Assembly: GCA_950022495.1 (NCBI GenBank)
Contig: CATLLJ010000011.1
Span: forward strand, 1 to 64,000
DNA: 64,000 nucleotides
Direction of reading: 5' to 3'
From: an uncultured bacterium
GTDB taxonomy: Bacteria > Cyanobacteriota > Vampirovibrionia > Gastranaerophilales > Gastranaerophilaceae
Numbering within the stretch: position 1 is the stretch's first letter; every line of letters starts with the position of its first letter. The notes below the pieces were generated by a model. The model was not told where the DNA came from. It ran no database searches and was given only the letters and a program-made list of their open reading frames with translations. Shown in pieces: positions 45,755-55,838 of this stretch. Position numbers and translations under genes: made by a program.

Positions 45755-45763
45755 TGTTATAAT
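45755..45763 (+). promoter_or_regulatory. Extended -10 promoter for dnaX, near-leaderless
   Basis: TG-T-TATAAT stands 9 bases ahead of ATG 45773, with no Shine-Dalgarno. It lies in the 43-base space between the divergent LD-carboxypeptidase and dnaX genes. Confidence 0.5.
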
Positions 45764-45772
45764 TACTTTATC

Positions 45773-47662
45773 ATGAATAAAAATTACGTTCCTTTATACA
45801 GAAAATATCGTCCGCAGGCTATTGAGCAAATTGTTGGACAAGAGCATATCAAAAAAGCCTTAGCAAATGCAATTGAAATGGATAGAATTTCTCATGCCTA
45901 TCTTTTCACCGGACCAAGAGGTACCGGAAAGACCTCAACTGCCAGAATTTTTGCAAAATCATTGAATTGTGTTAACGGTCCTACGGTTTCACCTTGTAAT
46001 GAATGTGAAAACTGCAAGAATATTACGAATTCCATTCCTATTGACGTAATTGAAATTGACGCAGCAAGTAATCGTTCTGTAAGTGATGCTGATGATATTA
46101 TTCAAAAAGTCGCATTAGCACCTGTAAACAGCAGGTACAAGATTTATATTATTGACGAAGTTCACATGTTAACTAATCAAGCATTTAATGCTTTATTAAA
46201 AACACTTGAAGAACCTCCTAAAAATGTAATTTTTATTCTTGCAACTACAGAAGTTCATAAAGTCTTAGATACCATTAAAAGCCGTTGCCAGAGATTTGAT
46301 TTTAAACGTATTACAACTGATGATATTGCAAAACATCTTCGTTATATTTCAGATAAAGAAGGCATTAATATAACAGATGATGCTTTAGCATTTATTGCTC
46401 AGAATTCTGCAGGCGGAATGAGAGACAGTATTGCTCTTCTTGACCAGTTGAGTGTATTAAATTCGACAAGTGAAGCGATATCTGTAGACGATATAAACAG
46501 ACTTTTAGGTCGTTTGTCATTTAATTCTCTAACTGCTTTATTTGAAGCCATTTCAACTTCAAATAAAAACGAAGCACTAAATGTTTTAAATGATATTTAT
46601 AATCAAGGTAATGAACCGACTCAAATTTTGTCAAATTTGTTAGAGTATTTAAGGAATACATTAATTTTAAAATCTGTCGGTAATTCCTCACTTGAAGGTG
46701 TTGTTCAGCTAAATGCGGAGCAGATTGCGGCTTTGAACTCTAAAATACAAAATATTGAAACTCATCAGCTTGTGTCTTTGATTGATAAATGTGCTTCATA
46801 TATTAAAGAATTAAAATTGACTGCTAATCCTAAATTATGGTTGGATGTTGCAGTGCTTGATATGGCAAATCTTACACAAAATACAAAATTGGAAGATTTG
46901 CAAAAACGTATTTCAATGCTGGAATCCGGAGTTGTAAGCAGTAAACATGTTAATGTTTCTGCATATAATACTCCGCCTTCTCCTGTTGCGAAACCTGAAG
47001 TCATTAAGCAATCAGTCTCCCAGCCTGCAGTAGAGAAACCTAAACCTGTTTTATCAAAAGAAAAAGCAGCAGTTGAAGCTACAGAAGAGGAAGTTTTGAC
47101 GGCTCCTGTGCCAATGTCTACTCCTGCTCCTGCAAATAATTTGAAAGCTTTATGGCAAAAATTACTTGAAAATATTTCAAGTTCCCCTTCTCGTTCAATT
47201 TTAAAACAGCAGGCTATGCCTGTTAAAATTACGCAAGAAGAGGTTATTGTCTCAGTTAAGAGTCCGAATTGGTTAAAGCAATATGGGCAAGATGGCTCAA
47301 AACATTCTTTGATTGTAGATGCTGCAAATACTTTATTTGCAGGCGGTGTAAAAAAGGTTATTGTAAGATCTCCTGAATCTGGTGATGATGCAATAAGAGC
47401 CGAACAATCAGGCGAAGACTCAGATGAAACCCCTGCCCCTGCTCCGGTAAAAAAATCTTTTATTCCAAAAGAACCTGAGGTTACACAAGAAGAGGTAAAA
47501 GAGGTTGTTGAGGCTGCCTCATCTGATAATGCACCTGACAATGAAGAGGATAATAATGAAGTCACTTCATCTGTAAAAAAAGGTAAAAATGCAGATGCCG
47601 CGTATCATTCTGATACGGTAAATAATGTTCTAGATTTATTTGAAGGTAAATTTATTGATTAA
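45773..47662 (+). CDS. dnaX: DNA polymerase III subunits gamma/tau
   Basis: The 629-residue protein starts MNKNYVPLYRKYRPQ and contains Walker A TGPRGTGKTS, zinc-binding Cys (SPCNECENC and SLNC), the DEVH box and the sensor region KSRCQRF of the clamp-loader ATPase. From about residue 390 it is a Pro/Lys/Glu-rich tail typical of tau. I see no slippery A6 or A7 motif placed for a gamma frameshift, but did not exhaustively scan. The longer frame back to 45656 lies in the promoter and divergent gene and is not used. Confidence 0.95.
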   Translation: MNKNYVPLYRKYRPQAIEQIVGQEHIKKALANAIEMDRISHAYLFTGPRGTGKTSTARIFAKSLNCVNGPTVSPCNECENCKNITNSIPIDVIEIDAASNRSVSDADDIIQKVALAPVNSRYKIYIIDEVHMLTNQAFNALLKTLEEPPKNVIFILATTEVHKVLDTIKSRCQRFDFKRITTDDIAKHLRYISDKEGINITDDALAFIAQNSAGGMRDSIALLDQLSVLNSTSEAISVDDINRLLGRLSFNSLTALFEAISTSNKNEALNVLNDIYNQGNEPTQILSNLLEYLRNTLILKSVGNSSLEGVVQLNAEQIAALNSKIQNIETHQLVSLIDKCASYIKELKLTANPKLWLDVAVLDMANLTQNTKLEDLQKRISMLESGVVSSKHVNVSAYNTPPSPVAKPEVIKQSVSQPAVEKPKPVLSKEKAAVEATEEEVLTAPVPMSTPAPANNLKALWQKLLENISSSPSRSILKQQAMPVKITQEEVIVSVKSPNWLKQYGQDGSKHSLIVDAANTLFAGGVKKVIVRSPESGDDAIRAEQSGEDSDETPAPAPVKKSFIPKEPEVTQEEVKEVVEAASSDNAPDNEEDNNEVTSSVKKGKNADAAYHSDTVNNVLDLFEGKFID

Positions 47663-47692
47663 AAAAGGACTGAATTATCAGTCCTTTTTTTT
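47661..47692. terminator. Bidirectional terminator between dnaX and typA
   Basis: AAAAAAGGACTGA pairs with TCAGTCCTTTTTT around ATTA; the left arm starts within the dnaX stop codon. Confidence 0.92.
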
Positions 47693-47697
47693 AATGT

Positions 47698-49494
47698 TTA
47701 GTTGTATATTTTCTTAGTCAAATCAGCTTTTCGTAATCTGATATTTTCTGGAGTGATTTCTACTAATTCTTCGTCTCCAATATATTCCAAAGCTTCTTCC
47801 AGTGACAAGATTTTAGGCGCTTGCAGTGTTACCATAACATCTGCTGTAGAACTTCTCATATTTGTTAATCTTTTTGTTTTACAAATATTAACTACAATAT
47901 CTTGAGGTCTGTTACATTCTCCAATTATCATTCCGCGGTAAACTTTTGTTTTTGGAGTTACAAAGAATACTCCGCGGTCTTCATATTGAGAAAGAGCATA
48001 AGGAATAGCTTCACCCTGTTCGTGAGCAATGATAGAACCGCTTCTTTGACGTGGAATGTCACCGGCATAAGGTCTGTAATGTAAAAATGTATGATACATT
48101 ATACCTTCACCTCTTGTCATTCTTATAAATTCGCTTCTGAAACCGATAAGTCCTCTTGCCGGAATATGGAATGTAAGAGTTGTTCTGCCTTTTGAGGTCT
48201 GCATATCTTTCATTTCAGCTTTTCTGCCTGACAATCTTTCAATTGCAGAACCGGCATATTCTTCTGGTACATCAATAATTAAGTTTTCATAAGGTTCACA
48301 GTGTTCTCCGTTGATATTTTTGAAAATAACTTCAGGTTTTGAAACTGAGAATTCATAACCTTCACGACGCATTGTTTCGATTAAGATACTTAAATGAAGT
48401 TCGCCTCTGCCTGAAACTTTAAAGCAATCAGTAGACTCAGTGTCTTCAACTCTTAAACTTACATTTTTTTCAAGTTCATTATATAAACGTTTTCTAATTT
48501 GTCTTGATGTAACAAATTTACCTTCTGTACCTGCAAATGGGCTGTCATTAACTGCAAAATTCATCTGAAGGGTTGGTTCGTCAACTTTTATAAGCGGTAA
48601 AGCTTTTGGGTTAGCAGGATCACAAATTGTTTCACCAATTTGAATATCGGCAAAGCCTGCAATACCAACAATATCTCCTGCTGTTGCAGATTCAATTTCA
48701 ACTCTTCCAAGGTCTTTAAAACCGAAAAGTTTGACAATTTTACCGCGTTCTTGACTGCTGTCAGCATGTATTACGCAAACTTGATCCTGTGAATTAACTT
48801 TACCGTGTGCAATTCTCCCAACTACAATTCTGCCTACGTATTCATTGTAATCTAATGTAGTTGCTCTGAATTGGAATGGTTCGTTTTCGTCCCCTTCCGG
48901 AGCTTGAATATTTTTAACAATACTATCAAGTAATGGAACCATGTCCTTACGTTCATCTTCTAATTCATTAATTGCAAAACCATTTAAACTGCTTGCAAAA
49001 ATAAAAGGAAAATCAATTAAATCTTCTCTGTCAGTTAATTCTGTAAATAAATCAAAAACTTTATCTAATGCGGTTAAAGGTTCGGCAGCAGGTTTATCAA
49101 TTTTATTGATAACAACAATAATTTTTAAACCAAGCTCTAAAGCTTTAGACAAAACAAATCTTGTTTGAGGCATTGGGCCTTCTGCAGCATCAACGATTAA
49201 AAGTGCACCGTCAACCATTCCCAATACACGTTCAACTTCTCCGCCAAAATCTGCGTGCCCCGGGGTGTCTACAACGTTAATTTTAGTACCTTTATAGTCA
49301 ATAGAAATATTTTTAGAAAGAATCGTAATTCCTCTTTCTCTTTCTAAGTCATTACTATCTAATACTCGTTCTTCTACGTGTTGATTTTCTCTGAATACAC
49401 CAGCCTGTTTTAATAAACAGTCAACCAGTGTTGTTTTTCCGTGGTCAACGTGAGCAATAATTGCTATATTTCTTATATTTTCATTACTTGTCAT
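47698..49494 (-). CDS. typA: Translational GTPase TypA/BipA
   Basis: The 598-residue GTPase has [10 protein letters not shown], the switch [16 protein letters not shown], and NKID, then EF-G-like domains, with [18 protein letters not shown] and a C-terminal region typical of BipA. It acts on ribosomes in stress and ribosome assembly. I choose ATG 49494 ([17 protein letters not shown]): GGCGGAT lies just before, while the ATG at 49509 would add five unusual residues. Confidence 0.95.
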   Translation of the reverse strand: MTSNENIRNIAIIAHVDHGKTTLVDCLLKQAGVFRENQHVEERVLDSNDLERERGITILSKNISIDYKGTKINVVDTPGHADFGGEVERVLGMVDGALLIVDAAEGPMPQTRFVLSKALELGLKIIVVINKIDKPAAEPLTALDKVFDLFTELTDREDLIDFPFIFASSLNGFAINELEDERKDMVPLLDSIVKNIQAPEGDENEPFQFRATTLDYNEYVGRIVVGRIAHGKVNSQDQVCVIHADSSQERGKIVKLFGFKDLGRVEIESATAGDIVGIAGFADIQIGETICDPANPKALPLIKVDEPTLQMNFAVNDSPFAGTEGKFVTSRQIRKRLYNELEKNVSLRVEDTESTDCFKVSGRGELHLSILIETMRREGYEFSVSKPEVIFKNINGEHCEPYENLIIDVPEEYAGSAIERLSGRKAEMKDMQTSKGRTTLTFHIPARGLIGFRSEFIRMTRGEGIMYHTFLHYRPYAGDIPRQRSGSIIAHEQGEAIPYALSQYEDRGVFFVTPKTKVYRGMIIGECNRPQDIVVNICKTKRLTNMRSSTADVMVTLQAPKILSLEEALEYIGDEELVEITPENIRLRKADLTKKIYN

Positions 49495-49580
49495 AAATCC
49501 GCCAATCATTTTTCTTTAGTGTAAATTGTACACTTATATAATAAAACAGAAATTTTTTTAATTCAATACTTATTAATAAT

Positions 49581-50276
49581 TTAAGTAAGTTTGGATAATA
49601 GTTCAACTATCTTTTCTGCTAAACTGCCTCTGCCATGTTTGTCTAAAATTTGTAACGCAGATTTTAATTCTTCAATAGCTTCTTTCTTGTTATCTTTCTG
49701 AATTATTTCTGCAATTTCAAATTTGATTGCTGCCAACTTAAGTTCATACGCTCCAACAGGTCTCATTTCTCTTTTTCTGGAGCAATATCTTTTTTGTACT
49801 TTTTCATAATCATTGCAAATTTCATTGAGAGCTCTTCTTTCTTCAAATAGTACTTTAAGATGCTTTTTACTTCCATTTTCTGTGATTTTATAAATCTCTT
49901 TTAGGTCGTTAGCTCTTGCCATTATATGAACAGGATCGTGTAATCTTTTTGCAATTAAAAGAGCATTTCTTGCTATTTGCTCAATTATAGGACTATTTTT
50001 AGGGTTTATGCGAAGTAGCAAGCTATACACAATTCCTGCAAGGTTATTATCTCCTAGAGAAACTAATCTTTCAGCAAATCTTTTTCCGTTATTATTGAAG
50101 CTATCTATTTGCTTTTGTCTGACAAATGATTCACCAATATCATGTAACTCGCAAGAAAATTGAGTATGGTTAATTGTTTCTTTTCTTTGAAGTTTTTTTG
50201 TTATTTTATCTTCAAATTCGCAAAATGCCTTTTTAGGTGCATTATATATTTGTTGAGGTTTAGCCGCTATTTTCAC
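49581..50276 (-). CDS. Helical (TPR-like) protein of unknown function
   Basis: The 231-residue protein is nearly all alpha-helical with a charged, KR-rich character and heptad-like repeats (SLGDNNLAGIVYSLLLR, KEAIEELKSALQILDKHG), similar to TPR solenoids. No signal peptide or enzyme motif. It is a monocistronic gene between typA and the MFS gene. Function unknown. Confidence 0.65.
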   Translation of the reverse strand: MKIAAKPQQIYNAPKKAFCEFEDKITKKLQRKETINHTQFSCELHDIGESFVRQKQIDSFNNNGKRFAERLVSLGDNNLAGIVYSLLLRINPKNSPIIEQIARNALLIAKRLHDPVHIMARANDLKEIYKITENGSKKHLKVLFEERRALNEICNDYEKVQKRYCSRKREMRPVGAYELKLAAIKFEIAEIIQKDNKKEAIEELKSALQILDKHGRGSLAEKIVELLSKLT

Positions 50277-50337
50277 GTAAGACTCCTTATTTAAATGTTA
50301 TAAAATACGTGAAAATATTTTTTGCTAGAGTTAATTG

Positions 50338-51723
50338 TTATTTTTCTGGTTTGTATGCAATGAAAGAGCAGGTAAGGCACATTATGCCGAAAATAATTCC
50401 AAATCCCATTGTTAAATGGTAAGAGGATAAAAATGCATTCGCATATTCAAGCCCTGAGTCTAACATGTGATTTCTAAAACTTTCAAATAGAGTAATTGTT
50501 ATTGCAACACCAAGTATGTTTCCAAGATTTCTTGATAATGAAAGAATTCCGCTAGCAATGCCTAATTCTTCTTTGTTTACGCTGGTGATAATTGCATTAT
50601 TTGAAGGTGATTGGAAGCATCCGTTACCAATTCCCATTATTATAGAAGCTGCAATAATTTCCCACATCTGTGTATTAGGATTAAAAGTGGTAAATATTAT
50701 CAATGCAATAATATAAATTGCAGGTCCTATTATTGTTAATCTTCTGCTTCCATATTTGCCTGAGTAGCTGCCTGCAAATGGTGCAACAATTGATGATGCA
50801 ACTGAATAAGGTAAAATTAAAAGACCGGTTATAAATGCATTATATTTAACTATTTCCTGCAAGAAAAATGGTAGTAAAATTCCGTTTGTAAACATAGTCA
50901 TGTACGACATCATTACTGCAATATTGCCAAAAGTGAAAGTTTTAATTTTAAACATTTTAAAATTAATTAATGGATAATTAATTTTGCTATCTCTGAAATA
51001 AAATAAACCTCCAAAAATTAATGTCATTATCCCTAAAATTAAAATTTTTGCAGATTTAAGTCCCCATGTGTGAACTTCTGATATTGCCAATAATAGGGCA
51101 AATAACGCAATTGTGAAATATAAAAAGCCTTTATAATCAAATTTGAAAGTTTTCTTTTTGATATATGAAGGCAGCATTTTGTATGCTAAAATTCCGCATA
51201 TTATTGCAATTGGTATTGATGGCAGGAATATTGTTCTCCAGCCGAACGAATGTATTAATGCTCCGCCAATTGCAGGACCGCTCATTCCGCCAACAGCAAC
51301 TAGTGAAGCGTTAATTCCTAAAGCTTTGCCTCGCTCTTTACCTTTAAATAGGGTAGCAATAACTGCAGGACCATTTGCCATCATTATTGAGGCTCCTAAT
51401 GCTTCTATACATCTATATCCGATTAATAAATAGAAATTTGTAGCCGTAGAATTTAGTATTGCACCTAAAGCAAAGATAAAAAAGCCAAGAGAGTATATTT
51501 TGTTTTTGGGAAATATGTCGCCTAATTTGCCAAAGAAAGGCAGGAAAACTGTCAAAACAAGCATGTATGCAATTACAATCCATTGAACTTGTGATAATGT
51601 AATATTTAGCCCTTGTGCAATAGGATAAAGTGCAAGATTCACTGTGCTTGAATCTAACATACCCAGAAAATTTCCTAAAATTACAATGAGGCAAATTAAG
51701 CTTTTAATCATTTTTCTTGACAT
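50338..51723 (-). CDS. MFS transporter, DHA2 (EmrB/QacA) drug-efflux family
   Basis: The 461-residue protein has about 14 membrane helices, with the family motifs LDSSTVNLALYPIAQGL (motif D1-like), FLPFFGKLGDIFPKNKIYSLGF (motif A) and IGYRCIEALGASIMMANGPAVIATLF. It is a proton-driven exporter, probably of drugs or toxic compounds. It is monocistronic and divergent from the prepilin-S74 gene. Confidence 0.9.
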   Translation of the reverse strand: MSRKMIKSLICLIVILGNFLGMLDSSTVNLALYPIAQGLNITLSQVQWIVIAYMLVLTVFLPFFGKLGDIFPKNKIYSLGFFIFALGAILNSTATNFYLLIGYRCIEALGASIMMANGPAVIATLFKGKERGKALGINASLVAVGGMSGPAIGGALIHSFGWRTIFLPSIPIAIICGILAYKMLPSYIKKKTFKFDYKGFLYFTIALFALLLAISEVHTWGLKSAKILILGIMTLIFGGLFYFRDSKINYPLINFKMFKIKTFTFGNIAVMMSYMTMFTNGILLPFFLQEIVKYNAFITGLLILPYSVASSIVAPFAGSYSGKYGSRRLTIIGPAIYIIALIIFTTFNPNTQMWEIIAASIIMGIGNGCFQSPSNNAIITSVNKEELGIASGILSLSRNLGNILGVAITITLFESFRNHMLDSGLEYANAFLSSYHLTMGFGIIFGIMCLTCSFIAYKPEK

Positions 51724-51810
51724 AAATTTATTTTATCATGTAATGAAAAAGTAAATGTAAAGTTTTGTAAGAGCACTATTAGCCTAGTGTATTAAATATT
51801 TGAGGTAATG

Positions 51811-51839
51811 TTGTGTTATATATCGATATATGTTATAAT
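51811..51839 (+). promoter_or_regulatory. Promoter of the prepilin-S74 gene pair with a palindrome in the spacer
   Basis: TTGTGT and TATAAT (also TG-T extended) are 17 bases apart. The spacer holds the 14-base perfect palindrome ATATATCGATATAT (51818-51831), a candidate operator. Confidence 0.6.
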
Positions 51840-51871
51840 ATAAGTATGTTATAGTATACTTTTGGAGTATG

Positions 51872-53707
51872 ATGAGGATGGATTATAATAAAAAAGCGTT
51901 TTCTCTCACTGAGTTATTAATAGTGCTTGTTGTCTTAGCAGTATTGTTTGCTGCCCTGGCACCTATTATAACTAAAAGACGCAGTGGCACGGGTTATTCT
52001 AATGAAGCTGTATGGAATTATGTAAATTCAGATGATCAAAAGAATGCATTTTTTGATCCTGGAATGCATAATCAAACATCTGCAGCTTATGTTGGTTATG
52101 ACCCTAATACTTATCCGGATACAGTAAATGATATAAAAGCTAAAATGGTTATTAGAGCTATGCCCGGGCAGAGACAAATTCAATTCCGTTATGGCGATGG
52201 ATATGGTGTTAATGCTGGCTCATTTTTTGTTGATAATTCCGGTAACTTGATGTTAGCCGGTGATAATAATAATTTTGTTAATCGTTCAAATAGTGCAAGT
52301 TCACCAACTCGCAATGTAATTGTTGGAGCAAGTGCTGCCCGTATTATTTCTAGTATGTCAGACTCGATTTCCTATGGAGCTCAGTCTTTAGCTCAAGCCA
52401 CAAGTGTAGGTAATGTTATTGCAGTTGGTGGTATGAGTGGTAATAAATTAGGTTCAGGTAATTCAGGACTAGTTATTGGTGCTTCATCTGCTAGAACATC
52501 AAATCTTCCTTCAAAGACGGTATTAGTTGGTGCGAAATCTGCAACAAGTCCTAATTATTCTGGTGCTCATAATGTATACCTCGGAGCTGAAACAGGTAAT
52601 GGGCAAGGTTCAACTACAGCCGGTGGATATAATGTTGTTGCCGGTTCTACTTTCTTTGGTAATGGATCAAAAAATAAACGTAACACAATTATTGGTTATG
52701 ATACTTATTCAAAAGGTCAGCCCGAAGCTTCTAATTTAACAGCAGCAGGATTTGCTGCTTGTGATTCACTTAATGGAAGTAATTCTAGCGGCTCAAGAAC
52801 TTGTATTGGGTATTTTTCAGCCGCAACCTCTAATGGGGCTAAACCTGGTGGCTCAGATCCTTATAGTACAGATTCTTATGATCACATTTTTTTAGGCGGA
52901 CAACCATTTCCTGCCGGAAGTTCATTTGTTGGTCGTTCTGTGTTAGAAGTTCATAACCATAAGCTTAGTACAAAACCTAATGGTGTATATAACTCTCCAA
53001 CTGTTATAATGAATTCTAATATTGTGGTGAGAGGTAATATTTTCTTAACATCTGATACATACTACTTCACATCTGGACTCCATATTGATCATGCACCAAA
53101 AATGGCTTATCTTTCACATAAGGAAGTAAGTGCTTCATTCTTAGATTTAGTAAATAATAGTGACCATTGCCGTAGATGGGCCGGTATTGGTGGAAGAAAA
53201 AAGTGGAGAACATTTGCTTCCTGGCGAAAAGATGATCCTTGGTCTTCTTCAATGTTACAATGGGATGCTCGTAAGAAAATTGATGCAAAAAGTTATAATT
53301 TCCCTGACTATATGCCAAAGATAAAAACTTCTGATTTGAGATTAAAAGAAAATATTTCAGAGAATAATGATGGTATAAATTCTATTTTGAAATTAATGCC
53401 ATATAATTATGTTTTTAAAGATGATAAACAGCATGTCCAACAGGTAGGCGTAATGGCTCAGGATTTGCAAAAAGTATTTAAAAATTCTGTAAAATTAGGT
53501 CATGATGGATATTTGCATATTCGTTGGGATGAAATGTTTTATGCTGCAATCAATTCAGTTAAACAAATGAATAATAAAATTGATAAACTTGCTACAGATA
53601 TATCAAATATAGAAACAGACATAAAAGATTTAAATTCAAGTCATAAAAATCTTAAAAAGAAAATAGCCGTTCTTAATTCTAGAGCAGCAAGACTGGAAAG
53701 AAGATAA
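51872..53707 (+). CDS. Prepilin-like protein with C-terminal Peptidase_S74 chaperone domain (first)
   Basis: The 611-residue protein has a class III signal (MRMDYNKKAFSLTELLIVLV), so prepilin peptidase should cut before Ser or Phe, and one hydrophobic helix. The centre is Gly/Asn/Ser-rich with imperfect beta repeats (NVYLGAETGNGQ, RTCIGYFS). Then come the shared modules HIFLGGQPF, SVLEVHN and IVVRGNIFLT. The Peptidase_S74 domain starts at about residue 487 (SDLRLKENI), continues YNYVFK and QVGVMAQDLQKVF, and ends IRWDEMFYAAINSVKQ, followed by a coiled coil. S74 domains are intramolecular chaperones of phage tail spikes and other trimeric fibres. Of the three start candidates (51869, 51872, 51878), 51872 has GGAG at the best spacing. 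The second copy follows after 15 bases. Confidence 0.9.
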   Translation: MRMDYNKKAFSLTELLIVLVVLAVLFAALAPIITKRRSGTGYSNEAVWNYVNSDDQKNAFFDPGMHNQTSAAYVGYDPNTYPDTVNDIKAKMVIRAMPGQRQIQFRYGDGYGVNAGSFFVDNSGNLMLAGDNNNFVNRSNSASSPTRNVIVGASAARIISSMSDSISYGAQSLAQATSVGNVIAVGGMSGNKLGSGNSGLVIGASSARTSNLPSKTVLVGAKSATSPNYSGAHNVYLGAETGNGQGSTTAGGYNVVAGSTFFGNGSKNKRNTIIGYDTYSKGQPEASNLTAAGFAACDSLNGSNSSGSRTCIGYFSAATSNGAKPGGSDPYSTDSYDHIFLGGQPFPAGSSFVGRSVLEVHNHKLSTKPNGVYNSPTVIMNSNIVVRGNIFLTSDTYYFTSGLHIDHAPKMAYLSHKEVSASFLDLVNNSDHCRRWAGIGGRKKWRTFASWRKDDPWSSSMLQWDARKKIDAKSYNFPDYMPKIKTSDLRLKENISENNDGINSILKLMPYNYVFKDDKQHVQQVGVMAQDLQKVFKNSVKLGHDGYLHIRWDEMFYAAINSVKQMNNKIDKLATDISNIETDIKDLNSSHKNLKKKIAVLNSRAARLERR

Positions 53708-53722
53708 TGGAGTTATTAATAT

Positions 53723-55765
53723 ATGAAATTTATTAAATCAAAATATAGAGGTTTTACTTTAGCAGAATTAATGATTATGCTTGCTGTTTTTGCTATATTG
53801 CTTGCGGCATTCGCACCGATCTTTACTGTTCGTTATAAAAATGCTTCAGCCGAAGATGTATGGGCTTTTGTAGCGAATGATGAAGAAATGGATGCATATA
53901 CTGATCAAAATTCAAATATTTTAACAGCACAATCATTTATTGGTATTTCACCTAATAGTGATGCTGATGTATTAAATGCAATTAGTTCTACTAATTCTTC
54001 AACTGGTGCTTTATATTCTAAACTCGTTATCAGATCACACGATAATATATCTGGTAATGAAAAACAGAAGCAAATAAGCTTTAAATATGGCGACACTCCA
54101 CAAGGTACTACTGTTGGTGGCTTATTTGCCGGCGGCGGTAATATGCTGGTGGGGGGAAATTATAAATATGATAAAAATAATGAAAAATTCAATCCAGCAG
54201 TTAATTTCACTTCTTGCGGTAGTTCAAATGCCTGTTATAACACGGCTTTTGGTATAGGCACTTTAGATTCTTTGACTAAAGGGCATAATAATACGGCTTT
54301 AGGTTTTAATGCTTTAAATTCATTGACTAAAGGTAATGAAAATACTGCTATCGGTAGTGGTGCACTTGATAATTTAACGGAGGGTAATAGAAATACTTTT
54401 GCCGGTACGTTACGTGAAAATGCAACTTATTCTCAGAATGTTAATGACAATACAATTATTGGGCATCAGATTGGCTCTTTTGGTTTTGGTAATACTTTTG
54501 TTGGTTACAATGCCGGTCCATCTAAAGCTGGAAATAATAATACCGCTGTTGGTTATAATGCTTTAAAAGTTTCAGGCACTGTAGGCAATGCTAATACTGC
54601 AGTCGGTGCTAAATCTTTAAGTTCATCTGAATTAGGAAGTTCAAATACTGCTATTGGATATAATGCTTGTTCTATTATTAAAGGCTCAAATAAAACTTGT
54701 ATCGGATATGAAGCTGGAGCTAGTCTTAATGGTGAAGATGCTAAGGATTTTATTAAAGATACAGATAATGAAGAAAGAGTTTTTATTGGATCAAAACCAA
54801 TAGATGATGTTGGTGGCGTTTCGGTTTTAGAAGTTCATAATCTACCTAATAGGACTAGTAATTTCAATAATAGTACTATGAGGGCAGGGGATTCTTCTGT
54901 TATTATCAATGGTAATTTAGTAGTACGAGGTCAACCTTATTTTACAGCAAAGGATAATATAAATGGAACTGCAGCTCTTATCGGTTTTTATGTACGTCAA
55001 CCAAAAAATGGTACTAATGGACGTCTTCTGATGGGGTGGGATGGTAGAAAACGCCATGTTAAAGTTGACCAATCTTGTGGCGGAAGATGCAAAAAACATG
55101 CTGCAGGTCATACCAGAACAAATTGTGTATGTGCATCCAATTTCGGTGGCAGTTCGCCAGCTGGTGCAAATTCTGGTATTCTTTCTTATGACTGGGTCAG
55201 TTCTAGTACCGGTTCTGGAAATGCAGTCTTTGGAGATTGTCAAGGTCCAAATAATGCGGCTACTAATGGTAAAAACTATAAGGATAACTCCTTGAATTTT
55301 ACATATAGTATTAATCCTCAATCGAATTTAAACTATGCACACAGACCACCAGGATATGACTCCTGCTGTCCTGATTTAAGATCTGATATTAGATTAAAAG
55401 ATGTTAAAGGCACTTTTAAAGGTGGATTGACTGAATTAAGACAAATAAATATATACAATTATACATTTAAATCAGATGCTAATAAAACTCCGCATGTTGG
55501 TGTTATGGCACAAGATTTAAAAGCTATATTCCCGAATGCTGTAACAAAAGATGAAAATGGTTATTACCAAATTCGTTGGGATGAAATGTTGTATGCAGCT
55601 ATTAATGCGATTAAAACATTAGATAAAAAAGTTGAAAATTTGGCTGCACGTATATCTAAAGATGTTCATAGAATTGCAGTGTTAAAGAAAGATAATGCTC
55701 AATTAGAACAACAGGTTGAAAAACTTTCTAACGAATTAACATTATTAGAAAGTAAAACAAAATAA
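53723..55765 (+). CDS. Prepilin-like protein with Peptidase_S74 chaperone domain (second)
   Basis: The 680-residue protein starts MKFIKSKYRGFTLAELMIMLAV, a clear type IV prepilin leader (Gly-Phe cut site, Glu at +5). The stalk carries three to four 17-residue units near 170-230 (YNTAFGIGTLDSLTKGH, NNTALGFNALNSLTKGN, ENTAIGSGALDNLTEGN). It continues with CIGYEAG, ERVFIGSKP, SVLEVHN and NGNLVVRGQPYFTA. A Cys-rich insert (CGGRCKKHAAGH, RTNCVC) precedes the S74 domain (SDIRLKD at about residue 554, HVGVMAQDL, IRWDEMLYAAINAIK), then a coiled coil. Of the three paralogues only this has His directly before VGVMAQ. GGAG lies 10 bases before the ATG. Confidence 0.9.
   Translation: MKFIKSKYRGFTLAELMIMLAVFAILLAAFAPIFTVRYKNASAEDVWAFVANDEEMDAYTDQNSNILTAQSFIGISPNSDADVLNAISSTNSSTGALYSKLVIRSHDNISGNEKQKQISFKYGDTPQGTTVGGLFAGGGNMLVGGNYKYDKNNEKFNPAVNFTSCGSSNACYNTAFGIGTLDSLTKGHNNTALGFNALNSLTKGNENTAIGSGALDNLTEGNRNTFAGTLRENATYSQNVNDNTIIGHQIGSFGFGNTFVGYNAGPSKAGNNNTAVGYNALKVSGTVGNANTAVGAKSLSSSELGSSNTAIGYNACSIIKGSNKTCIGYEAGASLNGEDAKDFIKDTDNEERVFIGSKPIDDVGGVSVLEVHNLPNRTSNFNNSTMRAGDSSVIINGNLVVRGQPYFTAKDNINGTAALIGFYVRQPKNGTNGRLLMGWDGRKRHVKVDQSCGGRCKKHAAGHTRTNCVCASNFGGSSPAGANSGILSYDWVSSSTGSGNAVFGDCQGPNNAATNGKNYKDNSLNFTYSINPQSNLNYAHRPPGYDSCCPDLRSDIRLKDVKGTFKGGLTELRQINIYNYTFKSDANKTPHVGVMAQDLKAIFPNAVTKDENGYYQIRWDEMLYAAINAIKTLDKKVENLAARISKDVHRIAVLKKDNAQLEQQVEKLSNELTLLESKTK
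54235..54387. repeat. 51-base repeat units encoding a 17-residue beta module (second S74 pilin)
   Basis: Three successive 51-base units encode xNTAxGxxxLxxLTxGx. They are diverged at DNA level but well matched at protein level. The same module occurs in the third paralogue, so expansion and contraction of these units is likely. Confidence 0.8.
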
Positions 55766-55782
55766 ATATTTTAATAAGATAT

Positions 55783-55818
55783 AAAAAGAATGGACTTAAA
55801 TCAAGTCCATTCTTTTTA
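55783..55818. terminator. Bidirectional terminator between the S74 pilin pair and metK
   Basis: AAAAAGAATGGACTT pairs with AAGTCCATTCTTTTT around AAATC, with T tracts on both strands. Confidence 0.93.
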
Positions 55819-55838
55819 CTTTATAATTTAATAATTAA

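Noticed and set aside
46765..47565. A 266-residue minus-strand frame within dnaX
   Set aside because: It lies opposite the low-complexity tau tail, has Ser/Thr-rich shadow composition and no homology; dnaX is the real gene.
54917..55321. A 134-residue minus-strand frame in the second S74 pilin
   Set aside because: Antisense to a confident coding region; no ribosome site and no recognisable domain.
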